From contig NZ_QGTL01000001.1 of the NCBI RefSeq assembly GCF_003182135.1, positions 434,001-498,000 of the forward strand: a stretch of DNA of 64,000 bases, read 5' to 3'. This document shows positions 51,708 to 60,660 of this stretch, in pieces (position 1 is the stretch's first letter; each line of letters begins with the position of its first letter). Below the pieces are notes generated by a model. It saw only the letters and a list, made by a program, of their open reading frames with translations. It made no database searches and was not told the origin of the DNA. The translations under genes were made by a program, and so were the position numbers. Source of the DNA: Nocardia neocaledoniensis. Its GTDB lineage: Bacteria > Actinomycetota > Actinomycetes > Mycobacteriales > Mycobacteriaceae.

Positions 51708-53468
51708 CTACTGGCGGCGCAGGGCGGCGATGCGCTCGCTCAGCTGGTCGGCGGTCGCCAAGGCGGTCGGCGGACCACCGCACTCCCGGCGCAGCTCACC
51801 GTGGATCACGCCGTGCGGCTTGCCCGTGCGGTGGTGATGCATGGCGACCAGGCTGTTGAGCTCGCGGCGCAGCTCACCGAGCTTGTCGGAGGTGGCGATG
51901 CGTTCGGCGACCGCGGCGGGCGCGGGCGCAGCCTCCTGGGCGCTGCGGTCGGCGAGCTGACGGGTCTGCCGTTCCCGCAGCAGCGCCCGCATCTGGTCGG
52001 CGTCGAGCAGGCCGGGGATGCCCAGGTAGTCGGCCTCCTCGTCGCTGCCGGCGAAGGTGGCGGTGCCGAAGGAGGATCCGTCGTAGATCACCTGGTCGAG
52101 CTCGGCGTCGGCCGCCAGCGCGACGAAGGACTTCTCCTCCTCGCCCGGTTCGTCCTTGGTCTTGTTCGCGTCGATCAGGAGCTCGTCGTCGAGCGCGTTC
52201 TTCTCCCGGTGCGGCTTGCCGATGACGTGATCGCGCTGCAGTTCCAGCTGGGCGGCCAGATCGAGCAGCACCGGCACCGAGGGCAGGAACACACTCGCGG
52301 TCTCGCCGGGCCTGCGCGCACGCACGAAACGGCCGATGGCCTGGGCGAAGTACAGCGGCGTCGACGCGCTCGTCGCGTACACGCCGACCGCGAGGCGCGG
52401 CACGTCGACACCCTCGGACACCATGCGCACCGCGACCATCCACGGCTGGGTGCCCTCGGCGAACTCGCCGATCCGGCTCGAGGACTGCGGATCGTCGGAG
52501 AGCACCACGGCGGGCTTCTCCCCCGAGATGTGTTCCAGCAGTTCGGCGTAGTCGCGGGCACGTTCCTGGTCGGTGGCGATCACCAGGCCGCCCGCGTCGG
52601 GAATGCCGGAGGCGCGCAGCTGCCGCAGCCGGACGTCGGCGGCGCGCAGCACCGCGGAGATCCAGTCGCCGGCCGGGTCGAGCGCGGTGCGCCAGGCGCG
52701 CGCGGTCTGTTCGGCGTTGAGCGGCTCGCCGAGGCGGGCGGTGTGCTCTTCGCCCGCGCTGTCGCGCCAGTGCGCGTCACCGGAATAGGCCAGGAAGACC
52801 ACCGGGCGCACGACGCCGTCGGCGAGGGCGTCGGCGTAGCCGTAGGAGTGATCGGCGCGCGAGCGCGGGAAGCCCGCCTCGTCGGGTTCGTAGGTGACGA
52901 ACGGGATCTTGGAATCGTCGCTGCGGAACGGGGTTCCGGTGAGCGCGAGGCGGCGGGTGGCGTCACCGAAGGCTTCCTCGGTGGCCTCGCCCCAGCTCTT
53001 CGCGTCGCCCGCGTGGTGGATCTCGTCGAGGATCACCAGGGTGCGGCGGTTCTCGGTGCGCACCCGATGCCGGGTGGGGTGGGCCGCGACCTGCGCGTAG
53101 GTCACCACCACGCCGTGGTAGTCGCCCGAGGTGCCGCCGGTGGAGTTGGAGAAGCGCGAGTCGAGCTGGATGCCCGAGCGGGCGGCCGAGGCGGCCCACT
53201 GGTGCTTGAGGTGCTCGGTGGGCGCGACGACGGTGATCTGGTCGACCGTGCGGTCGGCCAGCAACTCCGCGGCAACGCGCAGGGCGAAGGTGGTCTTACC
53301 GGCGCCGGGCGTCGCGACCGCGAGGAAGTCGCGTGGCTTGGTGGCCAGGTATTTCGTCAGGGCTCGGCGCTGCCAGGCGCGCAGGGTTCCCCCCGATACA
53401 CCCCCCGTCGCCGAATCGCCCGGTGTACCCGCATCCTTCGCCGCAGCGGCGCCACCCGACCCAGTCAC
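51708..53468 (-). CDS. DEAD/DEAH-box superfamily II helicase
   Basis: A 586-residue helicase. Motif I is ATPGAGKTTFAL (Lys58), motif Ia VVAPTEHLKHQW, motif II VILDEIHHAG (residues 147-153), motif III LALTGTPFRSD, and motif VI FAQAIGRFVRARRPGE. The C-terminal 150 residues are charged and include HHHRTGKPHGVIHGEL, a possible nucleic-acid contact. It resembles RadD/XPB-like repair helicases of actinobacteria, without a clear name. GTG 53468 is preferred because TAGGGT ends seven bases before it; GTG 53474 would begin only one base after that box. Confidence 0.85.
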   Translation of the reverse strand: MTGSGGAAAAKDAGTPGDSATGGVSGGTLRAWQRRALTKYLATKPRDFLAVATPGAGKTTFALRVAAELLADRTVDQITVVAPTEHLKHQWAASAARSGIQLDSRFSNSTGGTSGDYHGVVVTYAQVAAHPTRHRVRTENRRTLVILDEIHHAGDAKSWGEATEEAFGDATRRLALTGTPFRSDDSKIPFVTYEPDEAGFPRSRADHSYGYADALADGVVRPVVFLAYSGDAHWRDSAGEEHTARLGEPLNAEQTARAWRTALDPAGDWISAVLRAADVRLRQLRASGIPDAGGLVIATDQERARDYAELLEHISGEKPAVVLSDDPQSSSRIGEFAEGTQPWMVAVRMVSEGVDVPRLAVGVYATSASTPLYFAQAIGRFVRARRPGETASVFLPSVPVLLDLAAQLELQRDHVIGKPHREKNALDDELLIDANKTKDEPGEEEKSFVALAADAELDQVIYDGSSFGTATFAGSDEEADYLGIPGLLDADQMRALLRERQTRQLADRSAQEAAPAPAAVAERIATSDKLGELRRELNSLVAMHHHRTGKPHGVIHGELRRECGGPPTALATADQLSERIAALRRQ

Positions 53469-53475
53469 GCACACG

Positions 53476-53481
53476 ACCCTA
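53476..53481 (-). promoter_or_regulatory. Probable -10 box of the helicase gene
   Basis: TAGGGT on the minus strand, seven bases before the GTG at 53468. Confidence 0.4.
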
Positions 53482-53634
53482 GCCGCCCGGTACGGCGTGT
53501 CGCCAAACCGACGCGGGGTGCGCGACAGGCATCACAACCGCGTGCGAGGTCACCGGCCATTTACCTGTTACCCGCCGACACGATGCCCGGCCCGTCCCCC
53601 ATCGTCGCGTTTCGTGCGGGATGCTGGACACGAC

Positions 53635-54759
53635 ATGAGCAATGACCAGGTCCGGGCAGCCGATGCGGCGCACCCACCGCGGACGCACGAGTCCGGCGGT
53701 GCGACAGCGCTGCCCCTCGACGGAGCCGGGACCACCGGGCAACGCCCCCGCGAACATCGCTGGTGGGTGCGCTGGGTGGTCACGGCGTGGCGACTCGTGG
53801 CGCGCGTGTCGGTCAAGGCCTGGAACGACTCGATCTTCGCCAAGTCGGCGGCGGCCGCGTTCTGGCAGACCCTGTCGCTGGCGCCGCTGCTGCTGGGACT
53901 GCTCGGCAGTCTCGGCTATGTGGGCGGGCTGTTCGGGCCGGACACGGTGCAGATCGTGGAGGCGAAGATCATCGCCTTCAGCCGCGACTTCTTCAGTCCC
54001 TCGGTGGTCACCGACCTGATCGAACCGACCGTCGACGACGTGCTCGGCCGCGGGCGTGGCGCGGTGGTCTCGGTCGGTTTCGTGCTGTCGCTGTGGGCGG
54101 GTTCCTCGGCGATGGCGACCTTCGTCGACGCGATCACCGAGGCCCACGACCAGCAGGACGCCCGGCACCCGGTGTGGCAGCGGATCTTCGCGCTGCTGCT
54201 GTACGTGCAGTTCCTGGTGGCGGCGGTGCTGATCCTGCCGGTGATCGCGCTGGGTCCCACCCGCATCGGCCGGGTGCTGCCCGAGGCCTGGCGCGAGCCG
54301 GGACTGCGCCTGATCGACACCTTCTACTACCCGATCGTCGGTCTGCTGCTGATCGTCGGGCTCACCACGCTCTACAAGCTGGCGTTGCACAAGTCGCTGC
54401 CGTGGCATCGGCTGTTCGGGGGCGCGCTGGTGGCCGGCGTGTTCTTCATGGGCGCCAGCGACCTGCTGCGGCGGTATCTGTCCTGGATCACCGCGACCGG
54501 CGTCAGCTACGGCGCGCTCGCCACCCCGATCGCGTTTCTGCTGTTCACCTATTTCCTGGGCTTCGCGCTCATCCTCGGCGCGGAGTTCAACGCCGCGGTG
54601 CAGGAGTTCTGGCCCGCGCGGGCCACCAGGATGGAGCAGGTGAAGGAGTGGCTGAGCAACCAGGTGCGCGGTGACGACGAGCGTGCGGACACCGCCGACG
54701 CCGCCGGGGCGGCGCCGGTCACCGAGGCGGCTCAGTCGCCCTTGCGCAAACCGTCGTAG
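53635..54759 (+). CDS. YihY/BrkB-family membrane protein
   Basis: A 374-residue inner-membrane protein corresponding by position to Rv2707. Six hydrophobic helices lie in residues about 75-325, with family motifs NDSIFAKSAAAAFWQTLSLAP, LLGLLGSLGYV, FVDAITEAHDQQDAR and SYGALATPIAFLLFTYFLGF. YihY proteins were once called ribonuclease BN by mistake; their actual function, perhaps in envelope lipid handling, is unsettled. ATG 53635 gives a cytoplasmic N-terminal stretch of about 60 polar residues. Its last 28 bases overlap the convergent DUF3039 gene. Confidence 0.88.
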   Translation: MSNDQVRAADAAHPPRTHESGGATALPLDGAGTTGQRPREHRWWVRWVVTAWRLVARVSVKAWNDSIFAKSAAAAFWQTLSLAPLLLGLLGSLGYVGGLFGPDTVQIVEAKIIAFSRDFFSPSVVTDLIEPTVDDVLGRGRGAVVSVGFVLSLWAGSSAMATFVDAITEAHDQQDARHPVWQRIFALLLYVQFLVAAVLILPVIALGPTRIGRVLPEAWREPGLRLIDTFYYPIVGLLLIVGLTTLYKLALHKSLPWHRLFGGALVAGVFFMGASDLLRRYLSWITATGVSYGALATPIAFLLFTYFLGFALILGAEFNAAVQEFWPARATRMEQVKEWLSNQVRGDDERADTADAAGAAPVTEAAQSPLRKPS

Positions 54760-54977
54760 ATCTTCTTGCAGTCCGGGCACACGGGCGAGCCGGGCTTGGG
54801 CGAGCGCGTCACCGGGAAGACCTCACCGCACAGCGCGACGACCATCGTGCCCATCACGGCACTCTCGGCGATCCGGTCCTTCTTCACGTAGTGGAAGAAC
54901 TTGGGGACGTCGTCGCCGGTCGTCTCGTCGGTCGTGGTGTCCGGGCGTACCAGAGTGTCTGTACTCACGCCTTCCAT
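54732..54977 (-). CDS. DUF3039 small protein, probable zinc ribbon
   Basis: An 81-residue protein matching Rv2708c in position and size. The DUF3039 core reads KFFHYVKKDRIAESAVMGT, VVALCGEVFPVTRSPKPG and VCPDCKKIYDGL; the separate Cys and the CxxC pair could bind a metal together with a His. Function unknown. ATG 54977 gives MEGVSTDTL; GTG 54968 is an alternative. The 3' end overlaps the yihY coding end. Confidence 0.87.
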   Translation of the reverse strand: MEGVSTDTLVRPDTTTDETTGDDVPKFFHYVKKDRIAESAVMGTMVVALCGEVFPVTRSPKPGSPVCPDCKKIYDGLRKGD

Positions 54978-55051
54978 GATGCCGCATCCGGCGGGTGCGT
55001 CGCTGACCAGCCGCGTGTGCGCTCGTCGGCGGCGAGTGGAAGACTCGGGGT

Positions 55052-55468
55052 ATGCAGTCCTACGGCGAGCCCTCCGGCGCCGACGAGCCGACACCGGACC
55101 CGGAGGTGACGATGCCCGCCGCGCCCTCCTCGCGCGGCTATTTCCCCGGCGCCGACGCCAAGCACCCCGTGCTGATCACCGAGGCGGCGCCCTCGCTCGA
55201 CGAGCAGCATCGCGCCCGGGTGCGCCGCTACACGTTCATCATGGCCTTCCGCATTCCGTGCCTGATCCTGGCCGCGGTCGCCTACAGCATGTTCGAGAAT
55301 CCGCTGCTGTCGATCCTGATCATCGTGGCCTCGGTGCCGCTGCCGTGGATCGCGGTGCTCATCGCCAACGACCGGCCCCCGCGCACCAAGGACGAACCGA
55401 GCCGCTGGGACGGCCGTCGCAATCAGGCCGCCCTCGATTCACGCCCGCACCGGGCCATCGACGGCTGA
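55052..55468 (+). CDS. DUF3099 membrane protein
   Basis: A 138-residue protein corresponding to Rv2709. After a polar N-terminus, VLITEAAPSLDEQHRARVRRY marks the family, followed by two transmembrane helices (FIMAFRIPCLILAAVAYSMF and LLSILIIVASVPLPWIAVLI) and the conserved NDRPPRTKDEPSRW. Function unknown. AAGACT six bases before the ATG is a weak -10 candidate. Its last 30 bases overlap the end of the convergent MFS gene. Confidence 0.87.
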   Translation: MQSYGEPSGADEPTPDPEVTMPAAPSSRGYFPGADAKHPVLITEAAPSLDEQHRARVRRYTFIMAFRIPCLILAAVAYSMFENPLLSILIIVASVPLPWIAVLIANDRPPRTKDEPSRWDGRRNQAALDSRPHRAIDG

Positions 55469-56854
55469 CCGGTCCGGCCTGCGCACCAGCACCGACATCA
55501 CCGCCGCGATCCCACACAGCCCGCCGGCCAGGTACCAGGCCAGGTCGTAGGAGCCCTGCAGATCGCGGACCAGCCCCGCGCCGGTGGCCGCGATCGCCGC
55601 GCCCACCTGGTGCGCGGCGAAGACCCAGCCGAACGCGATGGGCCCGTCGGCGCCGAACAGTTCCCGGCACAGCAGCACCGTCGGCGGCACCGTCGCGATC
55701 CAGTCCAGGCCGTAGAAGATGATGAACACCCACATGCTCGGCTCGACGTGCGGGGCGAGCAGCGAGGGCAGGATCAGCAGCGACAGGCCGCGCAGCGAGT
55801 AGTAGCCGAGCAGCAGGTAGCGCGGGTCGACGCGGTCGGAGAGCCAGCCGGAGGCGATCGTGCCCGCCACGTCGAAGACCCCGATCAGGGCCAGCAGCCC
55901 GGCGGCCGTGGTCGGCGGCATCCCGTGATCATGGGACGCGCTGACGAAATGGGTGCCGACCAGTCCGTTGGTCGACGCGCCGCACACCGCGAAACCGCCT
56001 GCCAACAGCCAGAACCCCGGCTTGCGCGCCGCCTCGGCCAGCACCCGCAGCGCCCGGCCCGCACCGCCGGTGCTCGGCACGCGCAGGCCGTCCGCGGATC
56101 CGGGCTTTGCGCCGTAGGCCCTGACCCCGGCGTCGCTGGGGTAGTCGCGCACGAACAACCACACCAGCGGCACGACGGCCAGCGCGACACCGGACACTAT
56201 CAGCGACGGCACCCGCCAGCCGTGCTCGTGCGCCAGCATCGACACCAGCGGCAGGAAGATCAGCTGGCCCGTGGCGCCCGCCGCGGTGAGCACGCCGGTG
56301 ACCAGGCCGCGGCTGCGCACGAACCAGCGCCCGGTGATGGTCGCGACGAACGGCATCGACATCGACCCGACGCCCACCCCGACGAGCAGTCCCCAGGTCG
56401 CCACCAGCTGCCAGGCCTGGGTCATGAACACCGTGAGCCCGCTGCCCGCGGCGATCAGCGCCAGCGCGGCGCAGACCACCCGGCGGATTCCGAAACGATC
56501 CATCAGGGCCGCCGCGAACGGCGAGATCAGGCCGTACAGCAGCATGTTCAGCGAGACGGCCGTCGAGATGGTGGCATGCGACCAGCCGAACTCGGCGTGC
56601 AGCGGGTCGATGAGCACGCTGGGCACGGAGCGGAACGCGGCGGCGCCCAGCAGCGCGACGAAGCCGACTCCGGCGACGATCCAGGCGGGGTGCAGGCGGG
56701 TCCGATCGTCGGTCGCGAACCCGCCCGCGGGCTCCGGCGTCGCGGTGCCGGGATCGACCGGGTCGTCACCGGCCGGGCTCGAGGGGGCGCGCAAGTCGGT
56801 CATCCGAGTAGCGTGCCGGATCGCCATCGCCCGATCGAGTGGCCGTGATGCCAT
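55439..56854 (-). CDS. Major facilitator superfamily transporter (monocarboxylate/OFA-like)
   Basis: A 471-residue transporter with twelve predicted helices. The N-terminal 55 residues are polar. Motif A-like loops are seen at ALMDRFGIRRVVCA and in the second half at GWLSDRVDPRYLLLG. HAEFGWSHATISTAVSLNML at the start of the first bundle and the general layout resemble oxalate:formate or monocarboxylate-type MFS carriers. Substrate unknown. ATG 56854 is used; ATG 56803 (MTDLRAPS) is an alternative as no clear ribosome site supports either. The gene is an insertion relative to the mycobacterial order. Confidence 0.82.
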   Translation of the reverse strand: MASRPLDRAMAIRHATRMTDLRAPSSPAGDDPVDPGTATPEPAGGFATDDRTRLHPAWIVAGVGFVALLGAAAFRSVPSVLIDPLHAEFGWSHATISTAVSLNMLLYGLISPFAAALMDRFGIRRVVCAALALIAAGSGLTVFMTQAWQLVATWGLLVGVGVGSMSMPFVATITGRWFVRSRGLVTGVLTAAGATGQLIFLPLVSMLAHEHGWRVPSLIVSGVALAVVPLVWLFVRDYPSDAGVRAYGAKPGSADGLRVPSTGGAGRALRVLAEAARKPGFWLLAGGFAVCGASTNGLVGTHFVSASHDHGMPPTTAAGLLALIGVFDVAGTIASGWLSDRVDPRYLLLGYYSLRGLSLLILPSLLAPHVEPSMWVFIIFYGLDWIATVPPTVLLCRELFGADGPIAFGWVFAAHQVGAAIAATGAGLVRDLQGSYDLAWYLAGGLCGIAAVMSVLVRRPDRSAVDGPVRA

Positions 56855-57078
56855 CTTTCATCGATATCCTGCCAGCCGGCGCCGCCCACGCTCGACGCCC
56901 GGGAATCGGGTCGACAGCGCGTGCCCCGGTGACCTAGCGTTCGGTTGGGGCACGTCCTCGCGCATCCCGCGCGCCCAACCCTGCGGCTGGTGCGCGAAAA
57001 GCGCTGTGCCCAGGCATTATTCGGGCGAGGACGTGCCGGAACGACCGTGACCGGCTCGGCGGAGGTATGGGAGGCACG

Positions 57079-57825
57079 ATGATTCGCTGGATGTGGGCGT
57101 TCCTGGATCGGCCCGCCGCGTCGTTCGACGACAGTGTGCGATTCTGGGCGACCGTCACCGGATCGGCGGTCTCCCCGCCACGCGGCGCGCACGGCGAATT
57201 CGTCACGCTGCTGCCCGAAACCGGCCCGGCGTGGGTGAAGATGCAGGCCGTCGGCGACGCGGGCGGCATCCATCTCGACCTCGATGTCGACGACGTCTCC
57301 GCCGCCGTCATCGGCGCGACCGCGCTCGGCGCCCGCGTGGTCACCACGGCGCAGGACTACACCGTGCTCGAAACGCCCGCGGGACAGACCTTCTGCTTCA
57401 CCCCCTACCGGCGCGACGGGGACGGGCCGGTCACGGTCTCGACCGCGCCCGACGGCACCGTCACCCGGCTCGATCAGATCTGCCTCGACCTGGCGGCCGC
57501 CGACGTGGCCGTCGACACCGCCTTCTGGCGGGCCGTCACCGATTGGAGCGCGCTGCAGACCCGCAGTCCCGAATTCAGCCGCCTGCGCGGCGACGGCAAG
57601 CCTCTGCAGTTCCTGCTGCAACGGCTCGACGATCCACGGCCCGCGAGCGCGCACGTCGACGTGGCCTCCGCCGACATCGCCGCCACCGCCGCCTGGCACG
57701 AGTCCCTGGGCGCCACCCGCGTCGCCACCGAACAGCACTGGATCGTCCTGCGTGACCCCGGCGACAGCGTCTACTGCGTGACCGCCCGCGATCCCTACAC
57801 CGGCCTTTTCACCCCGCGCGCCTGA
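57079..57825 (+). CDS. VOC-family protein with two glyoxalase-like domains
   Basis: A 248-residue protein made of two tandem vicinal-oxygen-chelate modules: residues about 1-110 (IRWMWAFLDRPAASFDDSV, GIHLDLDVDDV) and about 125-245 (RLDQICLDLAAADVAVDTAF, SAHVDVASADIAATAAWHES). His and Glu residues at metal-binding positions are partly kept. Such two-domain actinobacterial proteins may be dioxygenase-like, resistance proteins or cofactor-free binders; no role can be fixed. ATG 57079 is preferred because GGGAGG lies four bases upstream; ATG 57067 is only one base from another GGAGG. Confidence 0.8.
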   Translation: MIRWMWAFLDRPAASFDDSVRFWATVTGSAVSPPRGAHGEFVTLLPETGPAWVKMQAVGDAGGIHLDLDVDDVSAAVIGATALGARVVTTAQDYTVLETPAGQTFCFTPYRRDGDGPVTVSTAPDGTVTRLDQICLDLAAADVAVDTAFWRAVTDWSALQTRSPEFSRLRGDGKPLQFLLQRLDDPRPASAHVDVASADIAATAAWHESLGATRVATEQHWIVLRDPGDSVYCVTARDPYTGLFTPRA

Positions 57826-57887
57826 GCCCCCGACGCGCCGGCCCAGCTGGTGGTTCCGGCGCGGACGCGCCCTGGCAGAGTGATCGG

Positions 57888-59405
57888 GTGCCTACGAAGC
57901 CCACCGCCACCGGTTCCCTGCTCACCGCACTGTGCCCCGACCTGCGCACCGCGCTGACCCGGGTCGGCTACGACGCCGACACCCTGCTGGACGCGCTCGG
58001 CGCCGACGCGCACGCCGCGCTGGGCCGGTCGGAGCCGGTGCCGGTGCGCAGGGCGGCACGCGCGGCGGGCGAGCTGGGCACCCTGGTCCGGCTGCTGCTG
58101 CTCGGTGACGCGCTGCCCGAACGGGCGGTGGCGGCGGCGCTGGCGCCGGTGCGGATCGACGACGCGGTCGCGGCCGGCCTGCTGGTGCGCGACGGCGACG
58201 AGGTCAGGGCCGCCCTGGACCTGCGCCCGCTCGACGCCGGGTCGGGCACCCGCTGGATCCTGTCCGACCTCGACGACTCGATGCGCAGGCGCACCCTCAC
58301 CGAGGACCACGTGCTCGGCGTCGGCCACGCGTCCCTGTCGCTGCTGCGGGCCACCCCGACCGAGCCCGTCGGCACGGTGCTCGATCTCGGCACCGGCTGC
58401 GGCGTCCAGGCCGTGCACGCGGCGGGTTACGCGGGGCGCGTCACCGCGACCGACGTCAACGCGCGGGCACTGTGGCTGGCCGAGGCCACCGCCGCGCTCA
58501 ACGAGCTCGACATCGAACTGCTCGAAGGCTCCTGGTTCGAACCGGTGGCCGGACGCCGGTTCGATCAGATCGTGGCCAATCCCCCGTTCGTGGTCGGCCC
58601 CGCCCGCATCGAGCACACCTATCGCGACTCCGGGCTCGCGCTCGACGGCGCCAGCGAACTCGTCATCGGCCAGGCCCCCGAACTGCTCGCGCCCGGCGGC
58701 ACCGCGGCCATGCTCGCGGCGTGGGTGCACGTCGACGGGCAGGACTGGCGACAGCGGGTGTCCTCCTGGCTCCCCGCCCACGGCGTCGACGCCTGGGTCG
58801 TGCAGCGCGACGTCGCCGATCCCGCCCTCTACGTGGGTACCTGGCTGCGCGACGCGGGCCTGGACCCCCGCGATCCCGCGGCCCAGGAACGCGCCGACCA
58901 GTGGCTGGCGGCCTTCGAAGCCGCCGACGTCGAAGGCATCGGCTTCGGGTTCGTCTACCTGCACGCCATCGACGGCCCCACGGAGCTGATGGCCGAGGAC
59001 CTCACGCACGGCTTCGACGACCCGCTCGGCGGCGAGGTGGCGCCCTACTTCGCCCGCTCGGCCTGGCTGCGCGCCGTCGCCGCCGACGAGAACCTCGCCT
59101 GGAGTTCCCGGTTCGCGCCGAGCCCGGCCACCGCGCTGGAACGGATCTACCTGCCCGGCGAGAACGGCTGGGACGAGCGGGTGACGCGGCTGCATCGCGG
59201 CGACGGACCCCGCTGGCAACACGAGGTCGACGACGCCACCGCGGCCCTGGTCGCGGGAATGCGACCGGATGGTCTGCCGTTGTACGAACTGCTCGAACTG
59301 CTGGCCCTCGCCGACGGTGCGGAGCAGGTCACCCCCGAATTCGCCGCCGAGGCGCTGGGCGTGGTGGCCGGGTTGGTCCGCCACGGACTGGTGCGACCCG
59401 TCTGA
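57888..59405 (+). CDS. Class I methyltransferase of the HemK/RsmC-like type (NPPF motif)
   Basis: A 505-residue protein. An N-terminal winged-helix-like domain (about residues 1-130) precedes a Rossmann methyltransferase with VLDLGTGCGVQAVHAAG (motif I), TATDVNARALWLAEATAA, and IVANPPFVVGP, the NPPF motif of enzymes that methylate planar amides or adenine/guanine (HemK, RsmC). The C-terminal 150 residues form an extra domain with no name I can give. The target is therefore likely protein glutamine or rRNA/DNA base. GTG 57888; CAGAGT lies six bases upstream. Located directly before sigB. Confidence 0.83.
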   Translation: MPTKPTATGSLLTALCPDLRTALTRVGYDADTLLDALGADAHAALGRSEPVPVRRAARAAGELGTLVRLLLLGDALPERAVAAALAPVRIDDAVAAGLLVRDGDEVRAALDLRPLDAGSGTRWILSDLDDSMRRRTLTEDHVLGVGHASLSLLRATPTEPVGTVLDLGTGCGVQAVHAAGYAGRVTATDVNARALWLAEATAALNELDIELLEGSWFEPVAGRRFDQIVANPPFVVGPARIEHTYRDSGLALDGASELVIGQAPELLAPGGTAAMLAAWVHVDGQDWRQRVSSWLPAHGVDAWVVQRDVADPALYVGTWLRDAGLDPRDPAAQERADQWLAAFEAADVEGIGFGFVYLHAIDGPTELMAEDLTHGFDDPLGGEVAPYFARSAWLRAVAADENLAWSSRFAPSPATALERIYLPGENGWDERVTRLHRGDGPRWQHEVDDATAALVAGMRPDGLPLYELLELLALADGAEQVTPEFAAEALGVVAGLVRHGLVRPV

Positions 59406-59513
59406 GCCGCGACGTCGGTGGTGGCCGGTTCCGAGACGGCGAGCTTCTCAGGAACTTCTCAGCCGTCTAGGTGGGAACCCGCAGCTCAGAGCGGTTTATC
59501 GCCGATCGGATCG

Positions 59514-59540
59514 GGAACTTTCTCTAAGTCGGGTCCGTTG
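59514..59540 (+). promoter_or_regulatory. ECF-type (SigE/SigH-like) promoter of sigB
   Basis: GGAAC (59514-59518), 17 bases, CGTTG (59536-59540). This matches the SigE/SigH consensus that drives sigB in mycobacteria. The start codon is 35 bases after the -10, with AGGAGG before it. Confidence 0.7.
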
Positions 59541-59574
59541 ATCGGAGTGAGACACCACCGACAGGAGGCAAGTC

Positions 59575-60543
59575 ATGACAAGCCCCGCCACTACTCGTGT
59601 GCGCCCCAGCGAGTCCGATATCGACGCCCAGAGCCCGGCCGCCGACCTGGTACGCGTGTACCTGAACGGAATCGGCCGCACGGCACTGCTCACGGCGGCC
59701 GACGAGGTCGAACTGGCCAAGCGTATCGAGGCGGGCCTGTATGCCCAGCACCTGCTCGAGACCGGCAAGCGGTTATCCGCGACCCGCAAGCGTGACCTGG
59801 CGATTCTGGTCCGCGAGGGGCAGTCCGCCCGCTCGCATCTGCTCGAGGCCAACCTGCGCCTGGTCGTGTCGCTGGCCAAGCGCTACACCGGCCGCGGCAT
59901 GCCGTTGCTCGATCTGATCCAGGAGGGCAACCTCGGACTCATCCGCGCGATGGAGAAGTTCGACTACGCCAAGGGCTTCAAGTTCTCCACCTACGCCACC
60001 TGGTGGATCCGCCAGGCCATCACCCGCGGTATGGCCGACCAGAGCCGCACCATCCGGCTGCCCGTGCACCTGGTCGAGCAGGTCAACAAGCTCGCCAGGA
60101 TCAAGCGTGAACTGCACCAGCAGCTCGGCCGCGAGGCCACCGACGCCGAGCTGGCCGCCGAGTCGGGCATCCCGGTCGAGAAGATCGCCGATCTGCTCGA
60201 TCACAGCCGCGACCCGGTGAGCCTGGACATGCCCGTCGGCAACGACGAGGAAGCCCCGCTGGGCGACTTCATCGAGGATTCCGAGGCCACCTCCGCCGAG
60301 AGCGCCGTGATCGCCGGCCTGCTGCACCACGACGTGCGCAGCGTCCTGGCCACCCTCGACGAGCGCGAGCAGCAGGTCATCCGCCTGCGCTTCGGCCTCG
60401 ACGACGGCCAGCCGCGCACCCTCGACCAGATCGGCAAGCTGTTCGGCCTGTCCCGCGAGCGGGTCCGCCAGATCGAGCGCGAGGTCATGTCCAAGCTGCG
60501 CAAGGGTGAGCGCGCCGATCGGCTGCGCGCCTACGCCAGCTGA
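59575..60543 (+). CDS. sigB: Group 2 RNA polymerase sigma factor SigB
   Basis: A 322-residue principal-like sigma factor, positionally Rv2710, lacking the long basic/acidic N-terminus of SigA. Region 1.2 starts [20 protein letters not shown]; region 2 has [20 protein letters not shown] and [20 protein letters not shown]; region 3 [17 protein letters not shown]; region 4.2 [20 protein letters not shown]. SigB governs general stress and stationary-phase genes in mycolata. ATG 59575 follows AGGAGG. The upstream ECF-type promoter indicates induction by an envelope or redox stress sigma. ideR, the next gene in mycobacteria, is not present here. Confidence 0.95.
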   Translation: MTSPATTRVRPSESDIDAQSPAADLVRVYLNGIGRTALLTAADEVELAKRIEAGLYAQHLLETGKRLSATRKRDLAILVREGQSARSHLLEANLRLVVSLAKRYTGRGMPLLDLIQEGNLGLIRAMEKFDYAKGFKFSTYATWWIRQAITRGMADQSRTIRLPVHLVEQVNKLARIKRELHQQLGREATDAELAAESGIPVEKIADLLDHSRDPVSLDMPVGNDEEAPLGDFIEDSEATSAESAVIAGLLHHDVRSVLATLDEREQQVIRLRFGLDDGQPRTLDQIGKLFGLSRERVRQIEREVMSKLRKGERADRLRAYAS

Positions 60544-60585
60544 TCCCGCAGACCCGACGGCCCTTGTACGGGGGTCGTCTTCCGA

Positions 60586-60641
60586 AACGCCGACCGGTGT
60601 CCGCGCCCCCTCCCCTCCGGGGTCGCGAGCCGGTCGGCGTT
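60586..60641. terminator. Hairpin between sigB and the acetyltransferase gene
   Basis: AACGCCGACCGG (60586-60597) pairs perfectly with CCGGTCGGCGTT (60630-60641) around a 32-base loop, followed by GTTC. It lies between two convergent genes and probably terminates both. Confidence 0.7.
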
Positions 60642-60660
60642 GTTCGTCCGTCCGGCCTGC

